From: Bdellovibrio sp.
Lineage (GTDB): Bacteria; Bdellovibrionota; UBA1018
Assembly (NCBI GenBank): GCA_016213345.1
Contig: JACRAO010000126.1
Location: 1-16,530, forward strand
Length of the DNA: 16,530 bases
Direction of reading: 5' to 3'
A program made the position numbers and the translations under genes. The notes under the pieces were generated by a model. The model searched no databases and was not told the DNA's origin. It saw only the letters and a program-made list of their open reading frames with translations. How positions within the stretch are numbered: position 1 is the stretch's first letter; every line of letters begins with the position of its first letter. Below are positions 7,539 through 15,008 of this stretch, one piece after another.

Positions 7539-9923
7539 ATGAATAACAAAACAGGCTCGACTCTAGAATTTGGTCACCGCAGAGGTGGTTTTTTTAATAT
7601 TGTAGACGAAATTAAAGAAAAAAACTTTAGTATTGATTTAACATTCATTGACGCGCTTGAAAAGTTCGATCTCGTTTATCGTACTTTGTGCGCTATTCTT
7701 TACAATTTTGTACCAGCTTCTGGACATCCGGGTGGTAGCATTTCTTCTGGTCGTATTGTTCAGTCATTAATGTTGCACAGTATGGATTATGATTTTTCAG
7801 ATCCTGCAAACAAAGCATCGGATATTCTTTCGTATGCTGCTGGTCATAAGGCTATGGGGCTTTATGCTGCCTGGGCATTGAGAAACGAATGCGTTCGTAT
7901 TTCTTATCCAGAGCTTTTGCCAACAGAAAAAGAACAATTGCGATTAGAAGATCTGCTCGGTTTTCGCAAAAACCCATTGACCTCAACGCCTTTGTTTAAA
8001 AAATATAAAGCAAAACCACTAGATGGACATCCTACACCAGCCACTCCATTTGTGAGGCTTGCTACTGGGGCTTCTGGAGTTGGTATTGCCAGTTCTTTTG
8101 GTATGGCTTGGGCAGTTCTTGATTCTTATGGAAGCGAAATAACGACCCCGTGGGTTCATGTTTTAGAGGGTGAGGGTGGCATGACGCCTGGGCGTGTCCA
8201 AGAAGCTTTGAGTATTGCAGGCACTTCAAGGCTTCACAATATTGTTCTCCACGTTGACTGGAATCAGGCTTCGATTGACTCAAATCGTGTTTGTCGTGAC
8301 GAGCAAGCGCCGGGTGATTATGTCCAGTGGAGTCCGGCAGAACTACTTTATCTAAATGACTGGAATGTTATTACCGTTCCAGATGGTAAAGATTTTCTCC
8401 AAATTTTAGTCGCCCAAGAGCTTGCACTAAAGTGCCACAATGATCAGCCTACGGGGATTATTTATAGTACACAAAAAGGCTGGAAATATGGCATCACGGG
8501 TCGCGTTTCTCATGGCGCAGGGCATGCGTTTTGTTCAGATGGTTTTTATTCTTTTCTTTCAGAATTTGAAAACACATTTGGTGTAAAGTTTTCGCGTTTT
8601 TCAGGTGATAAAACTCCAGAAAACATTGAGAGATTGTTCTACGAGCATTTAATTACAATCCGCCAAGTTTTAGAAACCAATAAAGGCATTGTGACTATGC
8701 TTGGTAAGAATATTTTGAGATCAAAAGAGCGTTTGATCCAGCAAAAGCGTTCTTATCGCAAAGACATTCCAAGATTATCTAGCATTTTTGGTGACAGCGC
8801 AGTTTTGCCAGACAAAGTACCTTCAGAACTTGTGTTACAACCCGGGCAGTGTATTCCGTTAAGAAGTGTTTTAGGAAATATAGCAAATTATCTTAATAAA
8901 ATTACAGGTGGTGCATTTGTTGGGGCCTCAGCGGATTTGCTAGAGTCTACTAGTATAAGTCTTTTGAATCGTGGTTTTCCTGAAGGATTTTACAACGCTA
9001 TTTCTAATTCAGGTTGTAGACTATTATCGGCTGGCGGGATTTGCGAAGATGCGCAAGGTGGTTTTTTATCCGGCATTTCTGCTTTTGGAAATCATATAGG
9101 TGTTGGATCTTCTTATGGCGCTTTTATTGTGGCTTTGCAGCACATATCTGCAAGGTTGCATGCTATTGGACAGCAAACACAAAGGCATACTTGGGGTATA
9201 TCGCAGACGCCGTTTATTATTGTTTGTGGGCACGCAGGACCCAAAACTGGTGAGGACGGACCCACTCATGCCGATCCTCAGGCGTTGCAGCTTTTTCAGG
9301 AAAATTTTCCTAAAGGGTCTATGATTACTCTGACTCCTTGGGACCATCAGGAGATATGGCCCCTTATGGTAGCGGCTTTAAAAGCGCATCCTGCTATTAT
9401 AGCACCGTTTGTTACGCGCCCTGCAGATCCTGTAATTGATAGAGAAAAATATAAACTGCCTCCGCCATCTGCCGCGATAAAAGGAGTTTATGCATTGAGA
9501 AAAGCAGATTCATCAAAAAAACGGGCAGGAACAATTGTGCTTCAGGGTAATGGTGTTGCTAGCGCTTTTGTAACAGATGTTTTGCCTGTGATTGATGAAA
9601 AAAGTTTAAACTTAAATGTTTTTTATATAGCCAGTGCCGAATTATTTGATCTTTTGCCATATGAAGAACAGCAGAGCGTATTTTCAGAGTCTTATGCTCA
9701 AGAAGCGATGGGAATTACTGAGTTTACATTGCCGCTAATGTACCGCTGGGTGACTTCTGAGCGTGGCAGAAAGCATACACTTTATCCATTTATGAAGGGA
9801 CATTTTTTAGGCAGTGGCCAGGGAAATGTTGTTTTTACAGAAGCTGGGTTAAACGGAAAAAGCCAGCTAGAGGCTGTGCTTGGGTATTTAATAGAAAATA
9901 ACTCAACGCATCACATTGGTTGA
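7539..9923 (+). CDS. Transketolase-family ThDP enzyme, atypical and large
   Basis: The product has 794 residues, against about 660 in usual transketolases. The N-terminal ThDP-binding half shows SGHPGGSISSG (61-71), SYAAGHKAMGLYA (98-110), DGHPTPATP (162-170), TGASGVGIASSFGMA (176-190) and GEGGMTPGRVQEALS (211-225), then HVDWNQASID (238-247), the cofactor/Mg motif. The Asp of GDG is Glu212 here; Asn242 is kept. The middle (pyrimidine) domain has FVGASADLLEST (460-471) and GICEDAQGG (500-508), where Glu503 fits the catalytic glutamate. It also has GPKTGEDGPTHADPQAL (567-583), the transketolase HxP-type loop. A C-terminal domain follows from about 645. Such enzymes move two-carbon units between sugar phosphates, but the substitutions and added length leave the substrate open. 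AAAGG overlaps the aminotransferase stop, and the gap is 12 nt: one operon. Confidence 0.88.
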   Translation: MNNKTGSTLEFGHRRGGFFNIVDEIKEKNFSIDLTFIDALEKFDLVYRTLCAILYNFVPASGHPGGSISSGRIVQSLMLHSMDYDFSDPANKASDILSYAAGHKAMGLYAAWALRNECVRISYPELLPTEKEQLRLEDLLGFRKNPLTSTPLFKKYKAKPLDGHPTPATPFVRLATGASGVGIASSFGMAWAVLDSYGSEITTPWVHVLEGEGGMTPGRVQEALSIAGTSRLHNIVLHVDWNQASIDSNRVCRDEQAPGDYVQWSPAELLYLNDWNVITVPDGKDFLQILVAQELALKCHNDQPTGIIYSTQKGWKYGITGRVSHGAGHAFCSDGFYSFLSEFENTFGVKFSRFSGDKTPENIERLFYEHLITIRQVLETNKGIVTMLGKNILRSKERLIQQKRSYRKDIPRLSSIFGDSAVLPDKVPSELVLQPGQCIPLRSVLGNIANYLNKITGGAFVGASADLLESTSISLLNRGFPEGFYNAISNSGCRLLSAGGICEDAQGGFLSGISAFGNHIGVGSSYGAFIVALQHISARLHAIGQQTQRHTWGISQTPFIIVCGHAGPKTGEDGPTHADPQALQLFQENFPKGSMITLTPWDHQEIWPLMVAALKAHPAIIAPFVTRPADPVIDREKYKLPPPSAAIKGVYALRKADSSKKRAGTIVLQGNGVASAFVTDVLPVIDEKSLNLNVFYIASAELFDLLPYEEQQSVFSESYAQEAMGITEFTLPLMYRWVTSERGRKHTLYPFMKGHFLGSGQGNVVFTEAGLNGKSQLEAVLGYLIENNSTHHIG

Positions 9924-9933
9924 ATATTACAAT

Positions 9934-9983
9934 TCTATGATAGTATTTCTATGATAGTTATACTATCATAGAGATACTATGAG
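9934..9983. repeat. Cluster of four half-sites forming a 41-bp palindrome
   Basis: TCTATGATAGT occurs at 9934-9944 and again at 9948-9958 (14-bp period). Its reverse complement follows at about 9962-9972, and a diverged inverted copy at 9973-9983. Together, 9940-9958 and 9962-9980 pair over 19 bases with one mismatch around a 3-nt loop. The cluster fills nearly all of the 48 nt between the transketolase stop and the ATPase remnant. It is AT-rich with no T-run, so it is more like an operator or recombination-type site than a terminator. Confidence 0.7.
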
Positions 9984-10751
9984 ACAAAATACCAATCCAA
10001 TTTTGCCTTTCAGGTTGCGTTTCCTAAAAAAGCTTTACTAGAGGGTATCAAAAAGTATCTCCGAACTTTAAGGCCTGTGATTGAAGTGGATTCTTTCACT
10101 GGAGAAACATCATTTACAATAGATACACGAGGTGGACAAGTGGAGCTGACCTTTAATAGTATTTTTGAAATGATAGAAAAAAAAATTTCAAAGGACGCTG
10201 CTACTTTGATTGTTTTAGACGAATTTCAAGACGTTTCTTTTATTCCACAGGCACTTGGACTTTTACGAAACTCGTTCCAAAGTTTCAAAAATATTCCAAT
10301 TATTCTTATGGGATCTAAAAAACATTTGTTAAGTGATATTTTTGCAAAACCCTCTGCACCTTTTGCAGAGTTTGGAATTGATATTGAATTTGGAGACATA
10401 TCCTATGAAGAGTATTGGAAGTATATTCAAGAACGATTTTCTCGAAATGAATTAAAAATTAGTTTACAAGTCGCCATCCTGTGGCAGAACCTGCTTTTTA
10501 GAAATCCTGAGGCAATAAATATGCTAGGTGCTTATCTGGTAGAGCATTTTCAAAAGACGGAAATAACAGAAAAACAAATTAGACAAAGTATAGACGTTTT
10601 ACTTGATGTTAGAAAGGCACGTTTTTTTGAGTTATTAGCTGGGTTTTCTTCTGCAGAAGAAAACGTGCTTGCAGCTATCGCAAAATGGGGACCTATTCAG
10701 CAGCCTTCAAGTAAGAGCTTTTTAGATAAAGTTAAGCTGTCAGTGTACTAG
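9972..10751 (+). pseudogene. Truncated AAA-type (archaeal-ATPase-like) ATPase remnant without P-loop
   Basis: The frame is open from 9972, just after a TAG, to the stop at 10751. There is no ATG at its beginning; the first usable start is GTG at 10077 (224 residues). Residues upstream of that GTG already match the family (FAFQVAFPKKALLEGIKKYL, then RTLRPVIEVD), so the 5' end has been lost, including the Walker A P-loop. What remains is Walker B TLIVLDEFQDV, the IPIILMGSKKHLLSDIF sensor stretch, PFAEFG and the winged-helix start VLAAIAKWGPIQQPSSKSFLDKV. The chain stops at KLSVY, where the family normally continues into a second half of the winged helix and often a nuclease-like domain, so the 3' end looks damaged too. 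Such ATPases are common in mobile regions. Without a P-loop it should not hydrolyse ATP. Confidence 0.75.
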
Positions 10752-10786
10752 CACAATTGATGTCTGGTGTGTCAAAGGAATAAGCA

Positions 10787-11041
10787 TTATATAAAATTAG
10801 CTCTAAGGTGACTCCATCCAAGAACATCGCGAATGGCTTTTTGATTGTAGTGAGGTTTTCTGCCTCTGTTGTGGACGCTGGCTGGAGCAATGGGAGAATT
10901 TAAAAGTCTAATCGCAGATTTTCTTGAATATCCACACACGGCACAAAATTCGTCTAAAATTCTTCCCTTCTCTTTTTTTGCTATTTTTTGATAGCGATCC
11001 CATATCGCAATCAAATATTGTATTTTTGCTAGATGGCTCAT
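10787..11041 (-). pseudogene. Transposase remnant, N-terminal helix-turn-helix part only
   Basis: Only 84 codons are left. The sequence MSHLAKIQYLIAIWDRYQKI, KKEKGRILDEFCAVCGYSRK and SAIRLLN resembles the N-terminal DNA-binding part of integrase-type (DDE) transposases of about 400 residues. The basic GRKPHYN and AIRDVL come next, where the full protein would go on into its catalytic domain. Instead the frame changes to GWSHLRANFI and stops, so the break is near 10815-10822. The ATG at 11041 has a proper GAGGG (11051-11055), which shows that the intact 5' end of the element is preserved. It cannot encode an active transposase. Confidence 0.72.
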
Positions 11042-11150
11042 TTTTATGCACCCTCGTTAACTAAATTGTTTTAATCAGGTTTACGGCAACATAATTATGA
11101 GTCATCCGGCCATTGACCCGAAAAGTTGCAACCATCTAAAGTCACATCAT
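10815..11150 (-). mobile_element. Partial insertion sequence: one end plus transposase start
   Basis: This comprises the transposase 5' part and about 110 nt of leader upstream of it (11042 to about 11150), which carries no gene and looks like the terminal region of the element. The other end of the element and its catalytic domain are missing; the sequence beyond about 10815 is unrelated. The exact terminal inverted repeat cannot be set without a second copy, so both limits are estimates. The outer end lies within roughly 20 bp of the stop of the LamG-type lipoprotein gene. Confidence 0.5.
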
Positions 11151-11166
11151 TTCTGAGTCAATGCGA

Positions 11167-12606
11167 CTAGGGTAAATTATATTTAATAGACAAGTAATCT
11201 TTGATTTTACTTTCTTCTGTGCCTGTCAATAGTCGTGTATAAATTATGATTTCTGAAATGTCTCCACCAAAATAATTAACTGTTGCTTTTCCAATTTTAA
11301 TATATTTTGACAAATTAATGTTTACCGTGTTAGCGGCTTGATCTGTTTGTGTTTCCATTTCCATTCCTAAAATAGAGTATTTGAAAGTTGTCCCAGTGGC
11401 AGCTTGGGCTTGCCAGGTTGCTACATGGATTTTATAGCTGTAAGTAATTTGTGTTGCTGTTATCGTGGGAATAGTGCCGCTGGCATTGTACTGCACGGAA
11501 TAGTTACCTCCACCAAGAGTTCCCATAATAAAATAATCCACACCAACTCCTCCAATGGCATAGTCGCTGCTTAATCCTAAAAACTCCCCTACTATAGCTC
11601 CTGAATCATACTTGGTTACTGCAAATACTGTGAGTTCGTTTATTGTACCTATGCCATTAGCAAAGCTTGCTGAAAAATGCGCTCCTCCTTCTACATGAAC
11701 GGTTGGTGTATTATTTGTTCCTCTTTGTTTAAAATATTTCGGCGCTGGCATTCCGGCACTTTCACCAGATGATACAACCGAAAGCCCATTACCGCTTTCA
11801 TCTAGCCAATTTATTTCAATATTTTGTCCATCTGTTAAACCTTTTTCTGTAAAATAACCAGCACGATACCAAGCTCTTAAATTTGCAATATCTTTTGGTG
11901 TAAAACTAGGCTGAATGGTGTTTGAACCTCCCGAACCACTTCCGCTGCTTGAGCCCGAATTTGGGCTTGTTATTGGTTCTAGTCCCTCACATTGGATGTT
12001 TCTGTTTCTTTTATCTGTAGTTGTGGGTAGAGAATCATATGAATTTTGTATTGAAACTTCTTCATTATTTTTAAAGAGATCTTTAATTGCTTTTCCTATT
12101 TCATAGCCTTCTATTAAATTATTTTCTGGTGTTACAATCTCGCTTATAGGAAGAGAAGATTTGCAATAAATGCCTTGTGGATCAGAAAATCCAATTACTT
12201 GTATAATGCGATCTTTTCCTGCGGGAATTTTTAAAGCAATATTTTTATCAGCGTCTACAGGAAAAGTAGACGAAGTTACTCCTTTATATGCACAAGACTG
12301 TCCTTGCAGTTGTTTTTGAATGTATGTATCAAGATTGTTCGCGTATGTTCCAGAAAAAACGCCAGAACCCATAATATTTATTGCCAAACAATTGAACTGA
12401 CTTAATGATGCAGGTGGTATTGAGTCAATAAAGGGAGAATATTGTTTTAAGCTAAGGTTTTGCAGGATTGAGTTATTGAAACTGTTTTGATTTTGAAATT
12501 TAAATATCAAATTAACCATTGAGGGATCAAAGCTTGATTTCAACGAACAACCCAAGACGGGGATCACAATTGATAGCAATACAAAAGAGCGGATAAGTCT
12601 ACTCAT
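11167..12606 (-). CDS. Lipoprotein with C-terminal LamG/concanavalin-like domain
   Basis: The product has 479 residues from the ATG at 12606. That start gives a canonical signal peptide MSRLIRSFVLLSIVIPVLGC (lipid Cys20). A TTG 21 nt upstream is in frame but has no ribosome-binding site. Residues 21-215 are an unrecognised domain with several cysteines (73, 105, 148, 206). A Gly/Ser linker (SGSSSGSGSGGS, about 217-229) leads to a LamG-like beta-sandwich from about 240: DIANLRAWYRAGYFTEKG, NWLDESGNGLSV, and the diagnostic end GGDISEIIIYTRLLTGTEES, KIKDYLSIKYNLP. Such domains bind carbohydrates or proteins at the cell surface. The stop lies beside the IS remnant. It is on the same strand as groEL but cut off from it by a terminator. 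Confidence 0.85.
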   Translation of the reverse strand: MSRLIRSFVLLSIVIPVLGCSLKSSFDPSMVNLIFKFQNQNSFNNSILQNLSLKQYSPFIDSIPPASLSQFNCLAINIMGSGVFSGTYANNLDTYIQKQLQGQSCAYKGVTSSTFPVDADKNIALKIPAGKDRIIQVIGFSDPQGIYCKSSLPISEIVTPENNLIEGYEIGKAIKDLFKNNEEVSIQNSYDSLPTTTDKRNRNIQCEGLEPITSPNSGSSSGSGSGGSNTIQPSFTPKDIANLRAWYRAGYFTEKGLTDGQNIEINWLDESGNGLSVVSSGESAGMPAPKYFKQRGTNNTPTVHVEGGAHFSASFANGIGTINELTVFAVTKYDSGAIVGEFLGLSSDYAIGGVGVDYFIMGTLGGGNYSVQYNASGTIPTITATQITYSYKIHVATWQAQAATGTTFKYSILGMEMETQTDQAANTVNINLSKYIKIGKATVNYFGGDISEIIIYTRLLTGTEESKIKDYLSIKYNLP

Positions 12607-12657
12607 GTGTTTAAGAGTAACAGACAAAAAAAGGAAATCAAATCCAAATTAGTGGGG

Positions 12658-12704
12658 AAAAACAAAGCCCCTGGATTTTTTAGAAACCCAGGGGCTTTTG
12701 TTTT
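12658..12704 (-). terminator. Rho-independent terminator of groES-groEL
   Basis: AAAGCCCCTGG (12664-12674) pairs with CCAGGGGCTTT (12688-12698), a GC-rich 11-bp stem with a 13-nt loop. On the minus strand the stem is followed by a T-rich run (TTTGTTTTT), as expected 30-70 nt after groEL. The other side is T-rich as well, so it could work in both directions. It isolates the chaperonin operon from the LamG-type lipoprotein gene. Confidence 0.9.
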
Positions 12705-12733
12705 GATGTAAAAATCTATGTAAATCTAAAGGC

Positions 12734-14371
12734 TTACATGTCTCCGTATCCGCCCATTCCTGGGTTTGGTGAAGGCATTGGAGATTCTTTTTTTGGTTTC
12801 TCTGCAATTAATGCTTCAGTTGTAAGCATGAGGCTTGCAACACTGGCAGCATTTTGCAATGCACAGCGCGCTACCTTTGCAGGATCAATAACTCCAGCAG
12901 CAAGTAAGTCTTCATACTTTTCTGTTAGAGCATTAAATCCCCAAGCAGGGTTTGTGTTGTTCACAACCTTGTCAACAACTATAGAGCCTTCATAACCTGC
13001 GTTTGCAGCGATTTGTCGAATAGGTTCTTCAAGAGCTCGCTTTATAATGCTTACTCCTGAAGCTTGTTCGGGCGAAAGATCATGTAGCTTGCTCAAAGCA
13101 CTGATGGAGCGTAACAAAACTGTTCCGCCTCCGGGTACAATGCCTTCTTCTACAGCTGCACGAGTAGCGTTTAATGCGTCTTCAACTCGAGCTTTCTTTT
13201 CTTTCATCTCAACTTCAGTTGCAGCACCAACATTAATTACAGCTACACCACCTACTAATTTTGCAAGTCTTTCCTGCAGTTTTTCTCTATCGTAATCTGA
13301 AGTCGTTTCATCAATTTGTGAGCGAAGAGTTTTTACTCGACCTTCAACCGCACTCTTTTTTCCGGCTCCATCAACAATAGTAGTATTGTCCTTGTCGATT
13401 GTTACTTTTTTAGCAGTACCAAGATCTTCAAGGCGAGTAGCCTCAAGTTTGTGTCCCAAATCATCGGAGATGACTTGTCCACCAGTTAGAGTGGCAATAT
13501 CTTGCATCATTTCTTTCCTGCGATCGCCAAAACCAGGTGCTTTTACTGCACAAACCTGAATGGTGCCACGAAGTTTGTTAACAACTAGTGTTGCTAAGGC
13601 TTCGCCATCAACTTCTTCGGCAATAATGAGCAATGGTTTTGAACGTTGCACTACTTTTTCAAGGAGTGGCAACAGATCTTTCATTGAGCTAATTTTCTTT
13701 TCAAAAAGCAGGATGTATGGATTCTCTAAGGAGCATTCCATTTTTTCTGCATTAGTGACAAAGTATGGTGAAAGATAACCGCGATCAAATTGCATACCTT
13801 CGACAACTTCTAAAGTTGTTTCAGCAGTTTTAGATTCCTCAACGGTTATAACACCTTCTTTGCCAACTTTTTCCATGGCCTCAGCAATGAGCCTTCCAAT
13901 CTCTTGATCACAGTTTGCAGAAATCGCTCCAACTTGAGCGACCTCTTTTTGATCTTTGATTGGTTTTGCAACGCGTTTTAACTCTTCGACAACAGCCAAG
14001 ACGGCTTTGTCAATACCGCGTTTAATTTCCATGGGATTATGGCCAGCAGCCACGATTTTTGCTCCTTCTCGATAAATTGCTTGGGCTAAAACGGTAGCGG
14101 TAGTGGTCCCATCACCAGCGTCATCGCTGGTTTTTGAGGCTACTTCTCTTACCATTTGAGCACCCATATTTTCGAATTTATCTGAAAGCTCAATTTCTTT
14201 TGCAACTGTTACGCCATCTTTTGTGACATTTGGAGCGCCAAATGATTTTTCAATCACTACATTTCTTCCTTTTGGGCCCAAAGTTACTTTGACAGCATCA
14301 GCCAATACATTTACACCTACTAAAATAGCGGAACGAGCCTGTTCCGAAAAACGAAGTTCTTTTGCAGACAT
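12734..14371 (-). CDS. groEL: 60-kDa chaperonin GroEL
   Basis: The product has 545 residues, the standard length. It forms the double-ring cage that folds proteins in the cytoplasm with ATP and the GroES lid. Diagnostic stretches are all present: VKVTLGPKGRNVVI (28-40), TKDGVTVAKE with Asp52, DDAGDGTTTATVLA (83-96) with the ATP-hydrolysis Asp87, the apical domain ending LRGTIQVCAVKAPGFGDRRK, VGGVAVINVGAATEVEMKEKK, ARVEDALNATRAAVEEGIVP then GGG (the chaperonin signature), and a C-terminal tail PNPGMGGYGDM of the GGM type. The start is fixed by AAGGAGGT at 14379-14386. It lies 20 nt downstream of groES. The reading frame is intact, and antisense frames over it are by-products. Confidence 0.99.
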   Translation of the reverse strand: MSAKELRFSEQARSAILVGVNVLADAVKVTLGPKGRNVVIEKSFGAPNVTKDGVTVAKEIELSDKFENMGAQMVREVASKTSDDAGDGTTTATVLAQAIYREGAKIVAAGHNPMEIKRGIDKAVLAVVEELKRVAKPIKDQKEVAQVGAISANCDQEIGRLIAEAMEKVGKEGVITVEESKTAETTLEVVEGMQFDRGYLSPYFVTNAEKMECSLENPYILLFEKKISSMKDLLPLLEKVVQRSKPLLIIAEEVDGEALATLVVNKLRGTIQVCAVKAPGFGDRRKEMMQDIATLTGGQVISDDLGHKLEATRLEDLGTAKKVTIDKDNTTIVDGAGKKSAVEGRVKTLRSQIDETTSDYDREKLQERLAKLVGGVAVINVGAATEVEMKEKKARVEDALNATRAAVEEGIVPGGGTVLLRSISALSKLHDLSPEQASGVSIIKRALEEPIRQIAANAGYEGSIVVDKVVNNTNPAWGFNALTEKYEDLLAAGVIDPAKVARCALQNAASVASLMLTTEALIAEKPKKESPMPSPNPGMGGYGDM

Positions 14372-14391
14372 TTTTTATACCTCCTTAAAAA

Positions 14392-14679
14392 TTACTGAAC
14401 AATGCCGAGAATATCTTCCTCACGCATCATGAGAAATTCCTCGCCTTCAATTTTAATTTCAGTTCCTGAATATTTACCGAACAACACGCGGTCACCTTTT
14501 TTAACATCTAACGGACGAATTTTTCCGTCTTCGGCAACGCGGCCTTGTCCTGCAGCAATGATTTCACCTTGAATTGGTTTTTCCTTTGCTGTGTCAGGGA
14601 TAATGATTCCACCTTTTGAGCGCTCTTCTTCTTCAAAGCGCCTCACCAACACACGATCGTGTAAGGGTCGAACTTGCAT
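14392..14679 (-). CDS. groES: 10-kDa co-chaperonin GroES
   Basis: The product has 95 residues, normal for the family. It forms the heptameric lid of the GroEL cage. Features seen are VRPLHDRVLVRR at the start, the mobile loop EERSKGGIIIPDTAKEKP (about 18-36) that contacts GroEL, GEIIAAGQGR, the KKGDRVLFGKYSGTEIKIEG strand pair, and the end FLMMREEDILGIVQ. A GGAGGTAAG stands a few bases before the ATG. It is the first gene of the groES-groEL operon. Confidence 0.99.
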   Translation of the reverse strand: MQVRPLHDRVLVRRFEEEERSKGGIIIPDTAKEKPIQGEIIAAGQGRVAEDGKIRPLDVKKGDRVLFGKYSGTEIKIEGEEFLMMREEDILGIVQ

Positions 14680-14820
14680 ATACTTACCTCCATTTTTAGT
14701 TCATTTTGTTTAAACTCAGTAACAATTTACCTAAGCCAAAGATTACCTAAATTAAAGAAATGTTTAAGAATAATCTCAGCCTTAGGAAAGCAGCTCCGAA
14801 ATTTAAAAAATAGTTTCATT

Positions 14821-14851
14821 AGTATATTGGACACTACATAGTGAATGTCAA
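14821..14851 (-). promoter_or_regulatory. Candidate groES-groEL promoter with palindrome in its spacer
   Basis: On the minus strand, a perfect -35 TTGACA (plus positions 14846-14851) and -10 TATACT (14821-14826) are separated by 19 nt, slightly long. The palindrome CACTACATAGTG (14832-14843) fills the spacer, where a bound repressor would block polymerase. Transcription would start about 130-140 nt before the groES ATG. Confidence 0.5.
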
Positions 14852-14922
14852 CTTACAAGTTTTTAAATTAAGCACAATTCAAAAGTGGGCATTTGCAGTG
14901 TCGGCCAAGAGAGGTTATTAAG

Positions 14923-14949
14923 TTGACAAAATTAGTATATTAATATAGT
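14923..14949 (+). promoter_or_regulatory. Candidate promoter of the small exported protein gene
   Basis: A perfect -35 TTGACA (14923-14928) is followed by TATAGT (14944-14949) after a 15-nt spacer, which is short. It lies 60 nt before the ATG at 15009, is back to back with the groE promoter and is about 70 nt from it. Confidence 0.4.
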
Positions 14950-15008
14950 TTGGACAAGCCTTTATAGAGAGGAATTGTAAATTGTATTAATTTACTTTAG
15001 GTGATGTT

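Larger units (their letters stand above)
14680..15008. other. Divergent intergenic region between groES and the small exported protein gene
   Basis: This 329-nt region holds candidate promoters in both directions (listed separately), a palindrome inside the groE promoter spacer, and a groES leader of about 140 nt. The leader carries TTACCTAA twice (14727-14734 and 14743-14750), spaced by 16 bp. I find no CIRCE element (TTAGCACTC-N9-GAGTGCTAA) and no clear sigma-32-type promoter. No gene is seen. Confidence 0.6.

Noticed and set aside
7539..9923. Phosphoketolase, suggested by the length of 794 residues
   Set aside because: The motifs follow transketolase (GHPGGS, DGHP, GEDGPTH) and the phosphoketolase signature stretches are not present.
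10077..10751. Functional small ATPase starting at GTG 10077
   Set aside because: Family-matching residues continue upstream of this codon to the palindrome, and the Walker A motif is absent, so a truncated gene is the better reading.
12738..14432. Several plus-strand open frames of 69-85 codons across groEL
   Set aside because: They lie antisense to an intact, highly conserved gene and have no coding character or ribosome-binding sites.
14680..15008. CIRCE element or sigma-32 promoter before groES
   Set aside because: Neither the TTAGCACTC-N9-GAGTGCTAA repeat nor a CTTGAA/CCCCAT-type pair could be found.
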